Shown here: positions 22,059 to 29,805 of the stretch, piece by piece
Numbering within the stretch: the stretch's first letter is position 1
How the letters are laid out: each line of letters starts with the position of its first letter
Assembly: GCF_014653785.1 (NCBI RefSeq)
Contig: NZ_BNAS01000007.1
Span: 62,001-126,000 of the forward strand
Source of the DNA: Promicromonospora soli
GTDB taxonomy: Bacteria; Actinomycetota; Actinomycetes; Actinomycetales; Cellulomonadaceae
DNA length: 64,000 nt
Direction of reading: 5' to 3'
Program-made: the position numbers and the translations under genes
The notes under the pieces: generated by a model
The model's input: the letters and a program-made list of their open reading frames with translations, nothing else
Databases searched by the model: none
Told to the model about the DNA's origin: nothing

Positions 22059-23618
22059 GTGTCCGACGAGCGCTCGCTCTTCCCGACTGCCATGCGCGGA
22101 TACGACCGCGACCAGGTGCACGCGCATCTGGACCGACTGAACCACGCGCTCGAAGAGGCCCGTAGGCAGGTCGAGGCTTCTGACAGCCGCGCCATGCAGC
22201 TGACGCAGGACCTCACCGATGCCAAGCGCAACCTGCGCGAGACCGAGAAGCCCTCGTACGCAGGCCTCGGCTCCCGCATCGAGCTGCTGCTGCGCTCCGC
22301 TGAGGACCAGTCGACGGACATCATCAACCAGGCCAACCAGCAGGCCGCCGACATCATGGCACGCGCGAAGCTGTCCGGTGGGCAGGTGCGGTCCCGCGCC
22401 GAGTCCGAGGTCGCCGAGATGCTCGCGAGCGCCCGCCGCGAGGCCGAGGAGATCCGCACGACGATGGCTGCGGAGGCGGAGGGCCACCTGCTCGCCGCAC
22501 AGCGCCGCGCCGAGGAGCTCGTGGGTTCCGCCGAGCGCGAGTCCGCGCAGATCGCCAGCGCGATCGCCGCCGAGGAGAGCGAGCGCCGGGCCAGCCTCGA
22601 GCGCGAGCTCGGCACCCTGCGCTCGACTGTCGAGCGCGAGACCACTGAGCTGCGCGTGAACACCGAGCGTGAGGCCGCCGCGCTCCGCGCCAAGGTGCAC
22701 GCGGAGACCAGCGCACAGCGCGAGACCGCTGAGCGCGACTCGTCCGCGATGCTGACCAGCGCCCGCGCCGAGTCCGAGCAGATCCTGTCCGAGGCGCGTC
22801 GCCAGGCCGCCGAGGCGGCCAACGCCGTCACCAGCGAGATGGAGGACCTGCGCGAGCAGGCCCGCGCCGCGCTCGCCCAGGCCGAGCTCGACATCGCGAC
22901 GCAGAAGGAGGCCGTGGAGCGGGAGCTCGCCGAGCGGCACGAGACGGCGAAGGCCGAGACCGCCAAGCTGGTCAGCACGGCCGAGGAGCACGCAGCAGAA
23001 GCCGAGAAGCGGGTCGCGGTGGCCCTCGAGCAGTCGGAGAAGATCCGGTCGGAGTCCGACGTCTACGTGAAGGACCTCGTGGCCGACGCGCGCAAGTCCG
23101 CGGACAGGATCGTTGCCGAGGCCCGGGAGTTCGCCGAGCAGACCATCGACGACGCCCGCGCCGAGGCGGAGTCGAGCCGGTCGGCCGCGCAGAACCAGCT
23201 CGAGGACCTCACGCGCCAGCACGACTCGATCAACTCCTACCTGGACGAGCTGCGCGGCATGCTCGGTGGGCCGCCCGCCCCGAGCGCCCCGGCTGCGGCG
23301 CCCACTCCCACGTCCAAGCCGTCGAGCCTGGCGGGAGCGACCCCCGCGCAGCAGGCGCGCTTCGCGGTGGTCGGCGACGGCACCGAGGCCGAGCCCGAGA
23401 TCCCCGAGTCAACCGACACGGGATCGATGCCCGCGTCGATCCCGCCGAGCCACCCGACACCCGTGCCGGTCGGCACGGCGACCGTCGTGATCCCGTCGGT
23501 CAAGGGCACCAAGGCGAGCACGAAGGCCGGCCAGGCCGCTTCCGACTCGGCCTCCTCCCCCACGGAGAGCGACGACGCCGAGGAGTCCGTCTCCGAGAAG
23601 GCCGGCGCCTCCAGCTGA
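22059..23618 (+). CDS. DivIVA-domain coiled-coil protein
   Basis: The 519-residue protein starts at a GTG with GGAGG upstream. The first about 45 residues form a DivIVA-like head (LFPTAMRGYDRDQVHAHLDRLN). A short linker leads to a very long coiled coil (about 80-400) of Ala/Glu/Arg heptads such as AESEVAEMLASARREAEEIRT. The C-terminal 120 residues are Pro/Ser/Thr-rich and disordered. This layout resembles actinobacterial cytoskeletal or polar-growth proteins of the FilP/Scy/DivIVA group rather than Wag31 itself, which is shorter and has the classic GYRRR-type head. A role in cell shape or envelope organisation is inferred. It ends just before a very long hairpin. Confidence 0.8.
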   Translation: MSDERSLFPTAMRGYDRDQVHAHLDRLNHALEEARRQVEASDSRAMQLTQDLTDAKRNLRETEKPSYAGLGSRIELLLRSAEDQSTDIINQANQQAADIMARAKLSGGQVRSRAESEVAEMLASARREAEEIRTTMAAEAEGHLLAAQRRAEELVGSAERESAQIASAIAAEESERRASLERELGTLRSTVERETTELRVNTEREAAALRAKVHAETSAQRETAERDSSAMLTSARAESEQILSEARRQAAEAANAVTSEMEDLREQARAALAQAELDIATQKEAVERELAERHETAKAETAKLVSTAEEHAAEAEKRVAVALEQSEKIRSESDVYVKDLVADARKSADRIVAEAREFAEQTIDDARAEAESSRSAAQNQLEDLTRQHDSINSYLDELRGMLGGPPAPSAPAAAPTPTSKPSSLAGATPAQQARFAVVGDGTEAEPEIPESTDTGSMPASIPPSHPTPVPVGTATVVIPSVKGTKASTKAGQAASDSASSPTESDDAEESVSEKAGASS

Positions 23619-23622
23619 TCTG

Positions 23623-23720
23623 GTGCCGAGATAGAACCAGGGCGAGATAGGACTGGGGCGCAACCAACCGCGTGGTTGGTTGCGCCCCAGTCCTATCTCG
23701 CCCTGGTTCTATCTCGGCAC
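23623..23720. terminator. Perfect 47-bp-stem hairpin between convergent genes
   Basis: Positions 23623-23669 and 23674-23720 are exact reverse complements with a GCGT loop. It starts 5 bases after the stop of the DivIVA-like gene and ends 6 bases before the stop of the convergent hydrolase. The arm itself contains a near-duplicate (GAGATAGAACCAGGGC / GAGATAGGACTGGGGC). It probably terminates both genes; its length far exceeds a normal terminator. Confidence 0.85.
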
Positions 23721-23726
23721 AACGGG

Positions 23727-24560
23727 TCAGTGGTGAGTGATCACCTGCGCGTGCAGCAGGCCCAGGGCCGCGGCGACGGCCTGCGGGTCCTCGACGACGC
23801 TCATGTGCCCGACGCCGGGCACGAGCGTGAGCGCGGCGTCGCCGGCGGTGTACCCCGAGGGTGACGCGGCCGCCCTGACCATGTGCTCGGCCTCGGCCAG
23901 TGGCGTGATGGAGTCCTCCGCGCCCACCACGACGGCGACCGGCGCGTCGAAGCGCTCGAGCACCGCTGTCCGGTCCGGGCGGGCCGCCATCGCCCGCTCC
24001 GCCCACGCGACGCCCGCTGGTGACTGCGCCCGGATCCACGAGTCCAGCACGGGGAAGAGCTGCCGACGGCCCTTGGTGGTCGTGGCGCCCACCAGGGCGG
24101 CGGGCATGCCGAGCACGGCGTCCACGGTCTGGCTGGCTTCGGCGGCGGCCGCGACCCGCAGCCGCTTGGCGCGCGCCTCTTCGGTGTCCGCCGTCGACTT
24201 GGTGTCCACCAGCCCCAGGCCGGCCACGAACCCCGGGTGGCGCTCGGCCAGGGCGAGCGCCACGTACCCGCCCATCGAGTGCCCCACGACGACGGCGTTG
24301 CCCTCGCCCGCCGCGACCATGGTCCGGTACACGGAGTCGGCCGCGTGCTCGATGCTCGGCGGGAACCCGTCCAGGTCGCTGTGCCCGGCACCAGGCAGGT
24401 CAACGCCGATCGCGCGGACGCCCGGCGGGAGGTGCTGCGCACAGGTCGCCCACATGCGGTGGTCGAGCGGGAAGCCGTGCAACAGCACGAGCGGCACACC
24501 ACCGCCGTCGTGCAGGGTGAAGGTCGCCAGGTTCCTGGTGGCTTGAGACGTCATCGTCAT
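23727..24560 (-). CDS. Alpha/beta hydrolase
   Basis: The 277-residue cytoplasmic protein has the complete alpha/beta-hydrolase triad: nucleophile elbow VVGHSMGGYV, acid in VVGAEDSITP and histidine in VPGVGHMSVVEDP, plus the oxyanion motif LLHGFPLDHRMW near residue 30. It is close to the esterase/haloperoxidase-like group; the substrate cannot be told. AGGAGG precedes the ATG at 24560; an in-frame ATG two codons later is equally possible. It lies 36 bases downstream of another hydrolase gene in the same direction, so the two likely form an operon. Confidence 0.88.
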   Translation of the reverse strand: MTMTSQATRNLATFTLHDGGGVPLVLLHGFPLDHRMWATCAQHLPPGVRAIGVDLPGAGHSDLDGFPPSIEHAADSVYRTMVAAGEGNAVVVGHSMGGYVALALAERHPGFVAGLGLVDTKSTADTEEARAKRLRVAAAAEASQTVDAVLGMPAALVGATTTKGRRQLFPVLDSWIRAQSPAGVAWAERAMAARPDRTAVLERFDAPVAVVVGAEDSITPLAEAEHMVRAAASPSGYTAGDAALTLVPGVGHMSVVEDPQAVAAALGLLHAQVITHH

Positions 24561-24596
24561 CCTCCTGTGGGGGTGTGCTGTGGTCGGTGAGGCCGC

Positions 24597-25367
24597 TCAG
24601 GAAACGCCCAGTGGTCCGTCCCAGTGGGTCGGCAGCGGGAGAGGGTGGTCGGGCAGGACGTGGGCCACGATCTCGTTCAGTGCGCGGGCGACGGCCGGTT
24701 CGCCGACCCACAGGTGCTTGGCGCCGTCGACGCCGATCACCTCGGCCTGCGGAACACGTGCGAAGCGGCTGCGGGCCTCGTCGGGCCGGAGGTAGTCGTC
24801 GAGCTCGGGGACCAGGACGACGAGGGGCTTGTCGAATGCGGCCCAGCGGTCCAGGTCCTCGTCGGTCGCTCGGTGCAGCGGCGGCGACAGCAGGATCGCC
24901 CCCTCGATGCTCGGGTCGGCGCCGTGCTTGAGGACCAGCTCCGTGCCGAACGACCAGCCGACCAGCCAGGGCCGGGGCAGCCCGCGGAACTCGGCCAGCT
25001 CGATTGCTGCGGCGACGTCGTACCTCTCGGCGTCGCCGCCGTCGAACGTGCCCTCGCTCGTGCCCCGCGGGGACGAGGTGCCGCGCGTGTTGAACCGCAG
25101 CACCGCCAGGTTCGCCAGCGCGGGCAGGCGCCAGGCCGCCTTGCGGTAGAGGTGGGAGTCCATGAAACCGCCGTGCGTGGGCAGCGGGTGGAACGTCAGC
25201 AGGCTGGCCGATGGTTCGCTGTCCGCCGGCAGCGCCAGCTCGCCCACGAGGGTGAGGCCGTCGGCGGTGTGCAGCTCGACGTCCTCCCGCTGCGCGGGCA
25301 GGACGGTGAGCGAGCGGATCTGGTGCGTCGTCTGGCCGGAGGCCGCTTCAGTGGTCATCCGTTCCAT
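24597..25367 (-). CDS. Alpha/beta hydrolase (dienelactone-hydrolase-like)
   Basis: The 256-residue protein has HPLPTHGG near residue 60, the nucleophile elbow VGWSFGTELV, an acid in VPELDDYLRP and histidine in DGAKHLWVGEP. This pattern belongs to the family of small alpha/beta hydrolases that resemble OsmC-linked or dienelactone hydrolases. The substrate is unknown. Two in-frame ATGs (25367 and 25358) follow GGGGAG; neither spacing is ideal. It is the first gene of a probable two-gene unit with the next hydrolase. Confidence 0.85.
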   Translation of the reverse strand: MERMTTEAASGQTTHQIRSLTVLPAQREDVELHTADGLTLVGELALPADSEPSASLLTFHPLPTHGGFMDSHLYRKAAWRLPALANLAVLRFNTRGTSSPRGTSEGTFDGGDAERYDVAAAIELAEFRGLPRPWLVGWSFGTELVLKHGADPSIEGAILLSPPLHRATDEDLDRWAAFDKPLVVLVPELDDYLRPDEARSRFARVPQAEVIGVDGAKHLWVGEPAVARALNEIVAHVLPDHPLPLPTHWDGPLGVS

Positions 25368-25391
25368 TGTCTCCCCTGACTGCCGGTGGGA

Positions 25392-25691
25392 TCAGCGGAG
25401 GTTGGCACGGCGCTGCCAGCAGCTGTTGTGCCAGTGCCGCCGGCCGTCCAGCCCGGCCTCGGGGCCGCCGAGCACGTCCGTCTTCCACGCGACGACGTGC
25501 GCCGTGCCCGGCGTGACCTCCTGGCGGCAGGCCGGGCAGATGTAGGTCTTGTCGGACGATCGGATCCGCTGCACCACCCATTCGCCGTCAGCCGCCGACT
25601 CGCTGCGGCGTCCGCCCGTCGCTCGTTCTACATCGAGAGGTACATGGTCCGCGGCGTACGGACGCTTGCTGGAGCGGCGATTCGACGGCAT
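25392..25691 (-). CDS. Small zinc-ribbon protein
   Basis: The 99-residue protein carries a metal-binding pattern CPACRQEV ... H ... W ... HWHNSCW, suggesting one zinc site of two CxxC-like pairs with histidines. It has a basic N-terminus (MPSNRRSSKRPYAADHVPL). Short proteins of this form are widespread in actinobacteria, sometimes labelled ATP/GTP-binding without evidence. ATG at 25691 is favoured because conservation-like sequence starts there; an upstream start would run into the promoter of the divergent FKBP gene. Function is not known. Confidence 0.72.
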   Translation of the reverse strand: MPSNRRSSKRPYAADHVPLDVERATGGRRSESAADGEWVVQRIRSSDKTYICPACRQEVTPGTAHVVAWKTDVLGGPEAGLDGRRHWHNSCWQRRANLR

Positions 25692-25827
25692 GGCATCTAT
25701 TCTTCCGCAGGGCGGAGCGGATGGCTCGACCGCCCGAACCTGCTCGAAGCCTGGGAGCCCCACTCATTTCCGCCCGCTAGAGTGTGGCGGTCCCCAGCAA
25801 GGCTGCAAACCTACCGAAGGACTACTT

Positions 25828-26808
25828 GTGAAGCACCGCACCACTGCCGGCCTGGCAGCCGTCGCGCTGGCCTCGATCGCGCTCACCGGCTGCGCAAGCA
25901 GCGACGACGGCGGCAGCGCTGCCGCATCCGGCGGAAACGTCTGCGAGGTGACCCCGGCCGCCGAGCCGTCGCCCGCGCCGAGCCCGTCCGAGGAGGACGT
26001 CAAGGCTGTCGATGCGATCAAGGTCTCGGGCCCGGTCGGCAAGGAGCCGAAGGTGGAGTTCGAGGCGCCGCTGGAGGTCAGCGCTCCGACGTTCCGGGTG
26101 GTCGACGAAGGCACCGGCGAGGAGCTCACCGACGGCGCCCAGGTCACGATCAACTACCTGGTGATCGCCGGAAAGGACGGCTCGACGAGCGGTTCCACCT
26201 GGAAGACGAAGAAGCCGGAGACGTTCAAGCTCGGCGCGCCGGAGTACGACCTCCTGAACGACCGCCTGATCGGCCAGAAGGTCGGCATGCGCCTTCTCAT
26301 GGCGAGCACCGCGATGGACCAGACCATCCAGGTCACGATGGTCGAGGTCACCAAGGTGGAGGCGGCCCCGGACGTCCCGACCCGCGCCGAGGGCACCGCG
26401 GTGACCCCGGAAGGGGGCCTACCCACCGTCGAGCTCGCCGACGACGGCCAGCCGACCGTCACCATCCCGAAGGACTACAAGGCGCCCACCGACCTGGTGG
26501 TCCAGCCCCTCATCGAGGGTGACGGCGCCGAGGTCACCAAGGACCAGACGGTCACCGTCCAGTACGCGGGCTGCCTGCTCGACGGCACGTCGTTCGACTC
26601 CTCGTGGAGCCGTGGCGCGCCGACGTCGTTCCCGCTCAGCGGCGTGATCCCCGGCTGGACCAACGGCATCGCCGGCCAGAAGGTCGGCAGCCAGGTGCTG
26701 CTCGTCGTCCCGGCCGACCAGGCCTACGGCGAGCAGGAGCAGGGTGGCATCCCCGCGAACTCGACCCTCGTGTTCGTGGTCGACATCCTCGACGCCAAGG
26801 CGGCCTGA
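25828..26808 (+). CDS. Lipoprotein with two FKBP-type peptidyl-prolyl isomerase domains
   Basis: The 326-residue exported lipoprotein (signal HRTTAGLAAVALASIALTGC) is predicted to catalyse prolyl isomerisation outside the membrane. Domain 1 (about 90-180) is a divergent FKBP fold (GAQVTINYLVIAGKDG). Domain 2 (about 225-325) is canonical: VTVQYAGCLLDGTSFDSSW, PLSGVIPGWTNGIAGQKVGS and VVPADQAYG. GTG at 25828 has GAAGGA seven bases upstream and yields the signal peptide; the open frame itself begins earlier and would bury it. The gene is followed by a hairpin and is divergent from the zinc-ribbon gene. Confidence 0.92.
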   Translation: MKHRTTAGLAAVALASIALTGCASSDDGGSAAASGGNVCEVTPAAEPSPAPSPSEEDVKAVDAIKVSGPVGKEPKVEFEAPLEVSAPTFRVVDEGTGEELTDGAQVTINYLVIAGKDGSTSGSTWKTKKPETFKLGAPEYDLLNDRLIGQKVGMRLLMASTAMDQTIQVTMVEVTKVEAAPDVPTRAEGTAVTPEGGLPTVELADDGQPTVTIPKDYKAPTDLVVQPLIEGDGAEVTKDQTVTVQYAGCLLDGTSFDSSWSRGAPTSFPLSGVIPGWTNGIAGQKVGSQVLLVVPADQAYGEQEQGGIPANSTLVFVVDILDAKAA

Positions 26809-26815
26809 TCCTCAC

Positions 26816-26839
26816 GGCCGGTCCGTCCGCGGACCGGCC
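26816..26839. terminator. Hairpin terminator after the FKBP gene
   Basis: GGCCGGTCCG (26816-26825) and CGGACCGGCC (26830-26839) form a perfect 10-bp stem with loop TCCG, seven bases after the stop. A second stem, GCGCACGT/ACGTGCGC (26849-26865), follows directly. Confidence 0.8.
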
Positions 26840-26888
26840 TGAGACCTCGCGCACGTGACGTGCGCATCGCCGCTGGTCACGGCACAGA

Positions 26889-26920
26889 ACGTGGCGGGCG
26901 CCCGCCACGTCTCGTAGGGT
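26889..26920 (+). promoter_or_regulatory. Leaderless-type promoter with 22-bp palindrome before the phosphoribosyltransferase
   Basis: TAGGGT (26915-26920) ends seven bases before the ATG at 26928, the spacing of a leaderless actinobacterial transcript. Immediately upstream is a perfect 22-bp palindrome (ACGTGGCGGGC and its complement, 26889-26910), covering the -35 region. It could be an operator or a further terminator stem. Confidence 0.5.
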
Positions 26921-26927
26921 CGTCCCC

Positions 26928-27455
26928 ATGACTTCGACAGACCTGCCCACGGCCGAGTCCGCTTCGATGCCGGAGCGCGAGGTGCTCACCTGGGAGACCT
27001 TCCCCGACGCAGTGCGCGACCTGGCCCACAAGGTGGTGGACAGCGGGTTCGTCCCCGAGGTCGTGATCGCCGTCGCACGCGGTGGCCTGGTCCCCGGCGG
27101 GGCCATGGCCTATGCGCTCGGCACCAAGGGCGTCGGCACGCTGAACGTCGAGTTCTACACGGACATCGGCAAGACGCTCGACGACCCGCGCGTGCTGCCG
27201 CCGCTCATGGACACGTCCGAGCTCCCGGGCGCGAAGGTCCTCGTGGTGGACGACGTCGCCGACTCCGGCCGGACGCTGGCCCTCGTCATGGACCTGCTGG
27301 AGAAGCAGGGCGCCGAGGCCCGGTCCGCCGTGCTGTTCACCAAGCCGCGCACGATCATCCAGCCCGACTACTCGTGGAAGGACACCGATCTGTGGATCAC
27401 CTTCCCGTGGTCCGCCGAGCCGCCGGTGACCGGCGCGAGGTCGATCGACGCGTGA
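26928..27455 (+). CDS. Purine-type phosphoribosyltransferase
   Basis: The 175-residue cytoplasmic protein has the type I PRTase fold with the PRPP-binding motif VLVVDDVADSGRTL and the N-terminal loop VIAVARGGLVPGGAMAYALG. It resembles the xanthine/hypoxanthine phosphoribosyltransferase (Gpt/XPRT-like) group used in base salvage; the hood residues that set base preference cannot be read reliably. The ATG at 26928 probably coincides with the transcript start. Its 3' end overlaps the convergent PAP2 gene by 59 bases. Confidence 0.88.
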   Translation: MTSTDLPTAESASMPEREVLTWETFPDAVRDLAHKVVDSGFVPEVVIAVARGGLVPGGAMAYALGTKGVGTLNVEFYTDIGKTLDDPRVLPPLMDTSELPGAKVLVVDDVADSGRTLALVMDLLEKQGAEARSAVLFTKPRTIIQPDYSWKDTDLWITFPWSAEPPVTGARSIDA

Positions 27456-28110
27456 GCCGCTGAGCGCCTGCGTACACGGCTAGCCCCACCAGCCAGGCGA
27501 CCAGCACGCCGAGCGCCAGCCCAGACGCGACGTCGTGCACGTAGTGGACCCCCGCGGCGACGCGGGCGCCCGCCACGGCCAGCGCGAGCGGCACGACCGC
27601 GGACCAGAGCCGCGGCGCGACGAGCAGGCAGGCGACGGCCAGGGCACCCGCGATCGCCGAGTGGTTGCTGGGCCAGGACCAGTCCCCCGGCGCCGGGCAC
27701 GGCAGCACGGTCGCGACGTCGACGACGCGGCATGGCCGCTCCTCGGCGACCAGCAGCTTCACCACCTCGCTCGCGGCATAGGCGGCGACCGTGCCGGCCC
27801 CGGCCGCCGCGAGCAGCCCGAACCGGGGCCGGTCGCGGAACCACGTGAACAGCACGAGTCCGGCCGTGATCGCGACGAGAGCCAGCAGACCCTTGTCCGC
27901 GACCAGACCTATGAGACCGGCCAAGGGTGACGTGGTGGTTCCGCCGGCCACGCCCTCGAAGAGAACCTCGCGGGCGGGCCAGGTCAGGAGTGCGAGAGCA
28001 CACAGGCCCAGGAACGCGCTGAGCGCGACGGGCAGGAAGGCGCGGGGTATCGGGCTCCGGACGAGCCCTGCGGGACCGTTCGCTGCTGGTGCATGGCGTG
28101 TTGTGGTCAT
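27397..28110 (-). CDS. PAP2-family membrane phosphatase
   Basis: The 237-residue protein has about five to six membrane helices and the three PAP2 active-site motifs: KLLVAEERPC (C1), WPSNHSA (C2, with the catalytic-type His) and RVAAGVHYVHDVASG (C3). It likely dephosphorylates an undecaprenyl-pyrophosphate or phosphatidic-acid type lipid on the outer face. Its C-terminus is rich in Arg and Ser (RRSTSRRSPAARR). The last 59 bases overlap the end of the convergent phosphoribosyltransferase gene. It is divergent from the sensor-kinase gene. Confidence 0.9.
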   Translation of the reverse strand: MTTTRHAPAANGPAGLVRSPIPRAFLPVALSAFLGLCALALLTWPAREVLFEGVAGGTTTSPLAGLIGLVADKGLLALVAITAGLVLFTWFRDRPRFGLLAAAGAGTVAAYAASEVVKLLVAEERPCRVVDVATVLPCPAPGDWSWPSNHSAIAGALAVACLLVAPRLWSAVVPLALAVAGARVAAGVHYVHDVASGLALGVLVAWLVGLAVYAGAQRLTRRSTSRRSPAARRTTGR

Positions 28111-28251
28111 GTCGGGAACGCTAGAAATCAGCGGAGCCGCTCGGATCTGGCGTGGGTCAGGAGTTGTCTATGACCGTGGTCCTACTCGGCCGCCTCGAAG
28201 ATCCGACCCCGGCGGGAAGCGCGCGCCAGGCCGTTCGGCGACCATGGTCCG

Positions 28252-29805
28252 GTGACCCAACCGTCCGAGATCATCGACACAGAGCACACAGTTGACAGCA
28301 CAGCCCGCAGCGCGGCCACGCGTCCCCTCGGCCTGCTCCTCGCTGCCGCGTTCACCGTGCTGCTGGTCCTGGCCGGCGTGAACCCGTGGTGGATGATCGC
28401 GCTCGCAGGCGTTGCCGCACCCCTTGGGCTGACCGACGACGGCGCGCGCCGTGGTGTTGTCGCCATGGCGGTTGCCACGGGCGTGGGCGCGATCGCCGTC
28501 GTGGCCGGCTGGGCCGATCTGCGCGAGGCGCTCGTCACGGCGGCGCGCGATGTGGTCACCGGAGTGCTGCCGTGGTCCGTGGCGATTGCATGGCGCGCCC
28601 GCCGATCGGCCGAGTCCGATGCCGCCATCGCGCTCCTGCGGGAGCAGGACGCCCAGCGGATGCGTGCCGAGGCGGACCTTGCCCGGCAGCGGCTGCACCT
28701 CGCCGAGGGGCTGCACGACGACCTGGGGCACGCCCTCAGCCTCGTCGCCCTCAACCTGGGTCGGCTGGAGCTCGAGCTAGAACACGGCCTGGCGAGCGGC
28801 CCCGAGAAGGAGAACGACCCGGCGAACGGGCACAGGCCGGACGTCGCTGCGTCCGCCCGGGAGTCCGTCGGGCTCGCGCGGCGCCAGGTGTCCGACGCGG
28901 TGGCCCGCCTCGGCGCGTCCGTCCAGACTCTCCGTACGGGTCTCGCCGTCGACCCGCTCGCTACGACGGCTGAGGCCGACCTCGACGCTCTCGTGCGGGA
29001 CGCCCGCCGTGCGGGTGCCGACGTCGAGCTCAGTAGCTCGCCCGGGCCGGACCGCCTCGCCGTCTTCGGGCCCATCGTCGTTCGCGTGGTCCAGGAAGGG
29101 CTGACCAACGCGCTCAAGCACGCACCCGGTCAACCGGTCCGGGTGGCGCTGGACGCGGACGAGGAGCGTCTGCTGGTTACGGTCCGCAATCCGCTGCCCG
29201 GACCGATGGGCGAACCCGTGCCTGGTGTGGCTGGCACCGGCGTGCGGTCACTGACCGAACACGTGCACGCGGCGGGCGGATCGGTCGAGGCCGGCCCGGG
29301 GGACGGCGGCTACACATTGCGCGCTGTGCTGCGACCCGCCCTTGAGGATCCGGCATCCGCCCTCGCTCCGCCCGCCGGGCAAGGGGCCGGGGACAGCCCT
29401 CTTGCGCCCGGTGGCCGACCCCCGCAGGCCGCGCGCGCCGTGACCAACGGGCTTGCTAGCGCCCGGCGCCGCGGCGGGGCGCTGCTGCTGGTCGCAGTGC
29501 TCGTACCGGCGGTCGCGCTGGTCCTGGTCGCTGCGGCGATCCAGCTCGCGGACCACCTCGATGCCCGTCGCGCACGACTCGACCCGGAGGCGTTCGCTCG
29601 GATCGCCGTGGGCGACGCCCTGTCCGAGGTCGAGCCCGTGTTACCTGCGGCCACCCTCGATCCGCCCTCGGGCGCGAACCCGGCCTGCGACTACTACGCG
29701 GTCACGGCGGACCCGCTCGCCGACGCGTCCGGCGATGCCTACCGGATCTGCTGGGCCGACGACCGCGTCGCCTCGACGGGTCTCGTTGTCGGAGGCGCCC
29801 GATGA
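28252..29805 (+). CDS. NarL-type sensor histidine kinase with an extra C-terminal membrane helix and outer domain
   Basis: The 517-residue protein has N-terminal helices (about 24-110), a HisKA_3 dimerisation region with the phospho-accepting histidine at about 155 (LAEGLHDDLGHALSL) and a HATPase (about 255-365; VVQEGLTNALKHAP, GTGVRSLTEHV). Unusually it continues for 150 residues: a Pro/Gly linker, another membrane helix (about 409-434, LLLVAVLVPAVALVLVAAAI) and a terminal domain of about 80 residues with two cysteines (about 479 and 500). Its pattern (AFARIAVGDALSEVEPVLP, then CDYYAV, YRICWADDRVAS) is reminiscent of BamE/SmpA-like folds. GTG start; no clear ribosome-binding site. Its stop overlaps the regulator start. 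Confidence 0.88.
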   Translation: MTQPSEIIDTEHTVDSTARSAATRPLGLLLAAAFTVLLVLAGVNPWWMIALAGVAAPLGLTDDGARRGVVAMAVATGVGAIAVVAGWADLREALVTAARDVVTGVLPWSVAIAWRARRSAESDAAIALLREQDAQRMRAEADLARQRLHLAEGLHDDLGHALSLVALNLGRLELELEHGLASGPEKENDPANGHRPDVAASARESVGLARRQVSDAVARLGASVQTLRTGLAVDPLATTAEADLDALVRDARRAGADVELSSSPGPDRLAVFGPIVVRVVQEGLTNALKHAPGQPVRVALDADEERLLVTVRNPLPGPMGEPVPGVAGTGVRSLTEHVHAAGGSVEAGPGDGGYTLRAVLRPALEDPASALAPPAGQGAGDSPLAPGGRPPQAARAVTNGLASARRRGGALLLVAVLVPAVALVLVAAAIQLADHLDARRARLDPEAFARIAVGDALSEVEPVLPAATLDPPSGANPACDYYAVTADPLADASGDAYRICWADDRVASTGLVVGGAR

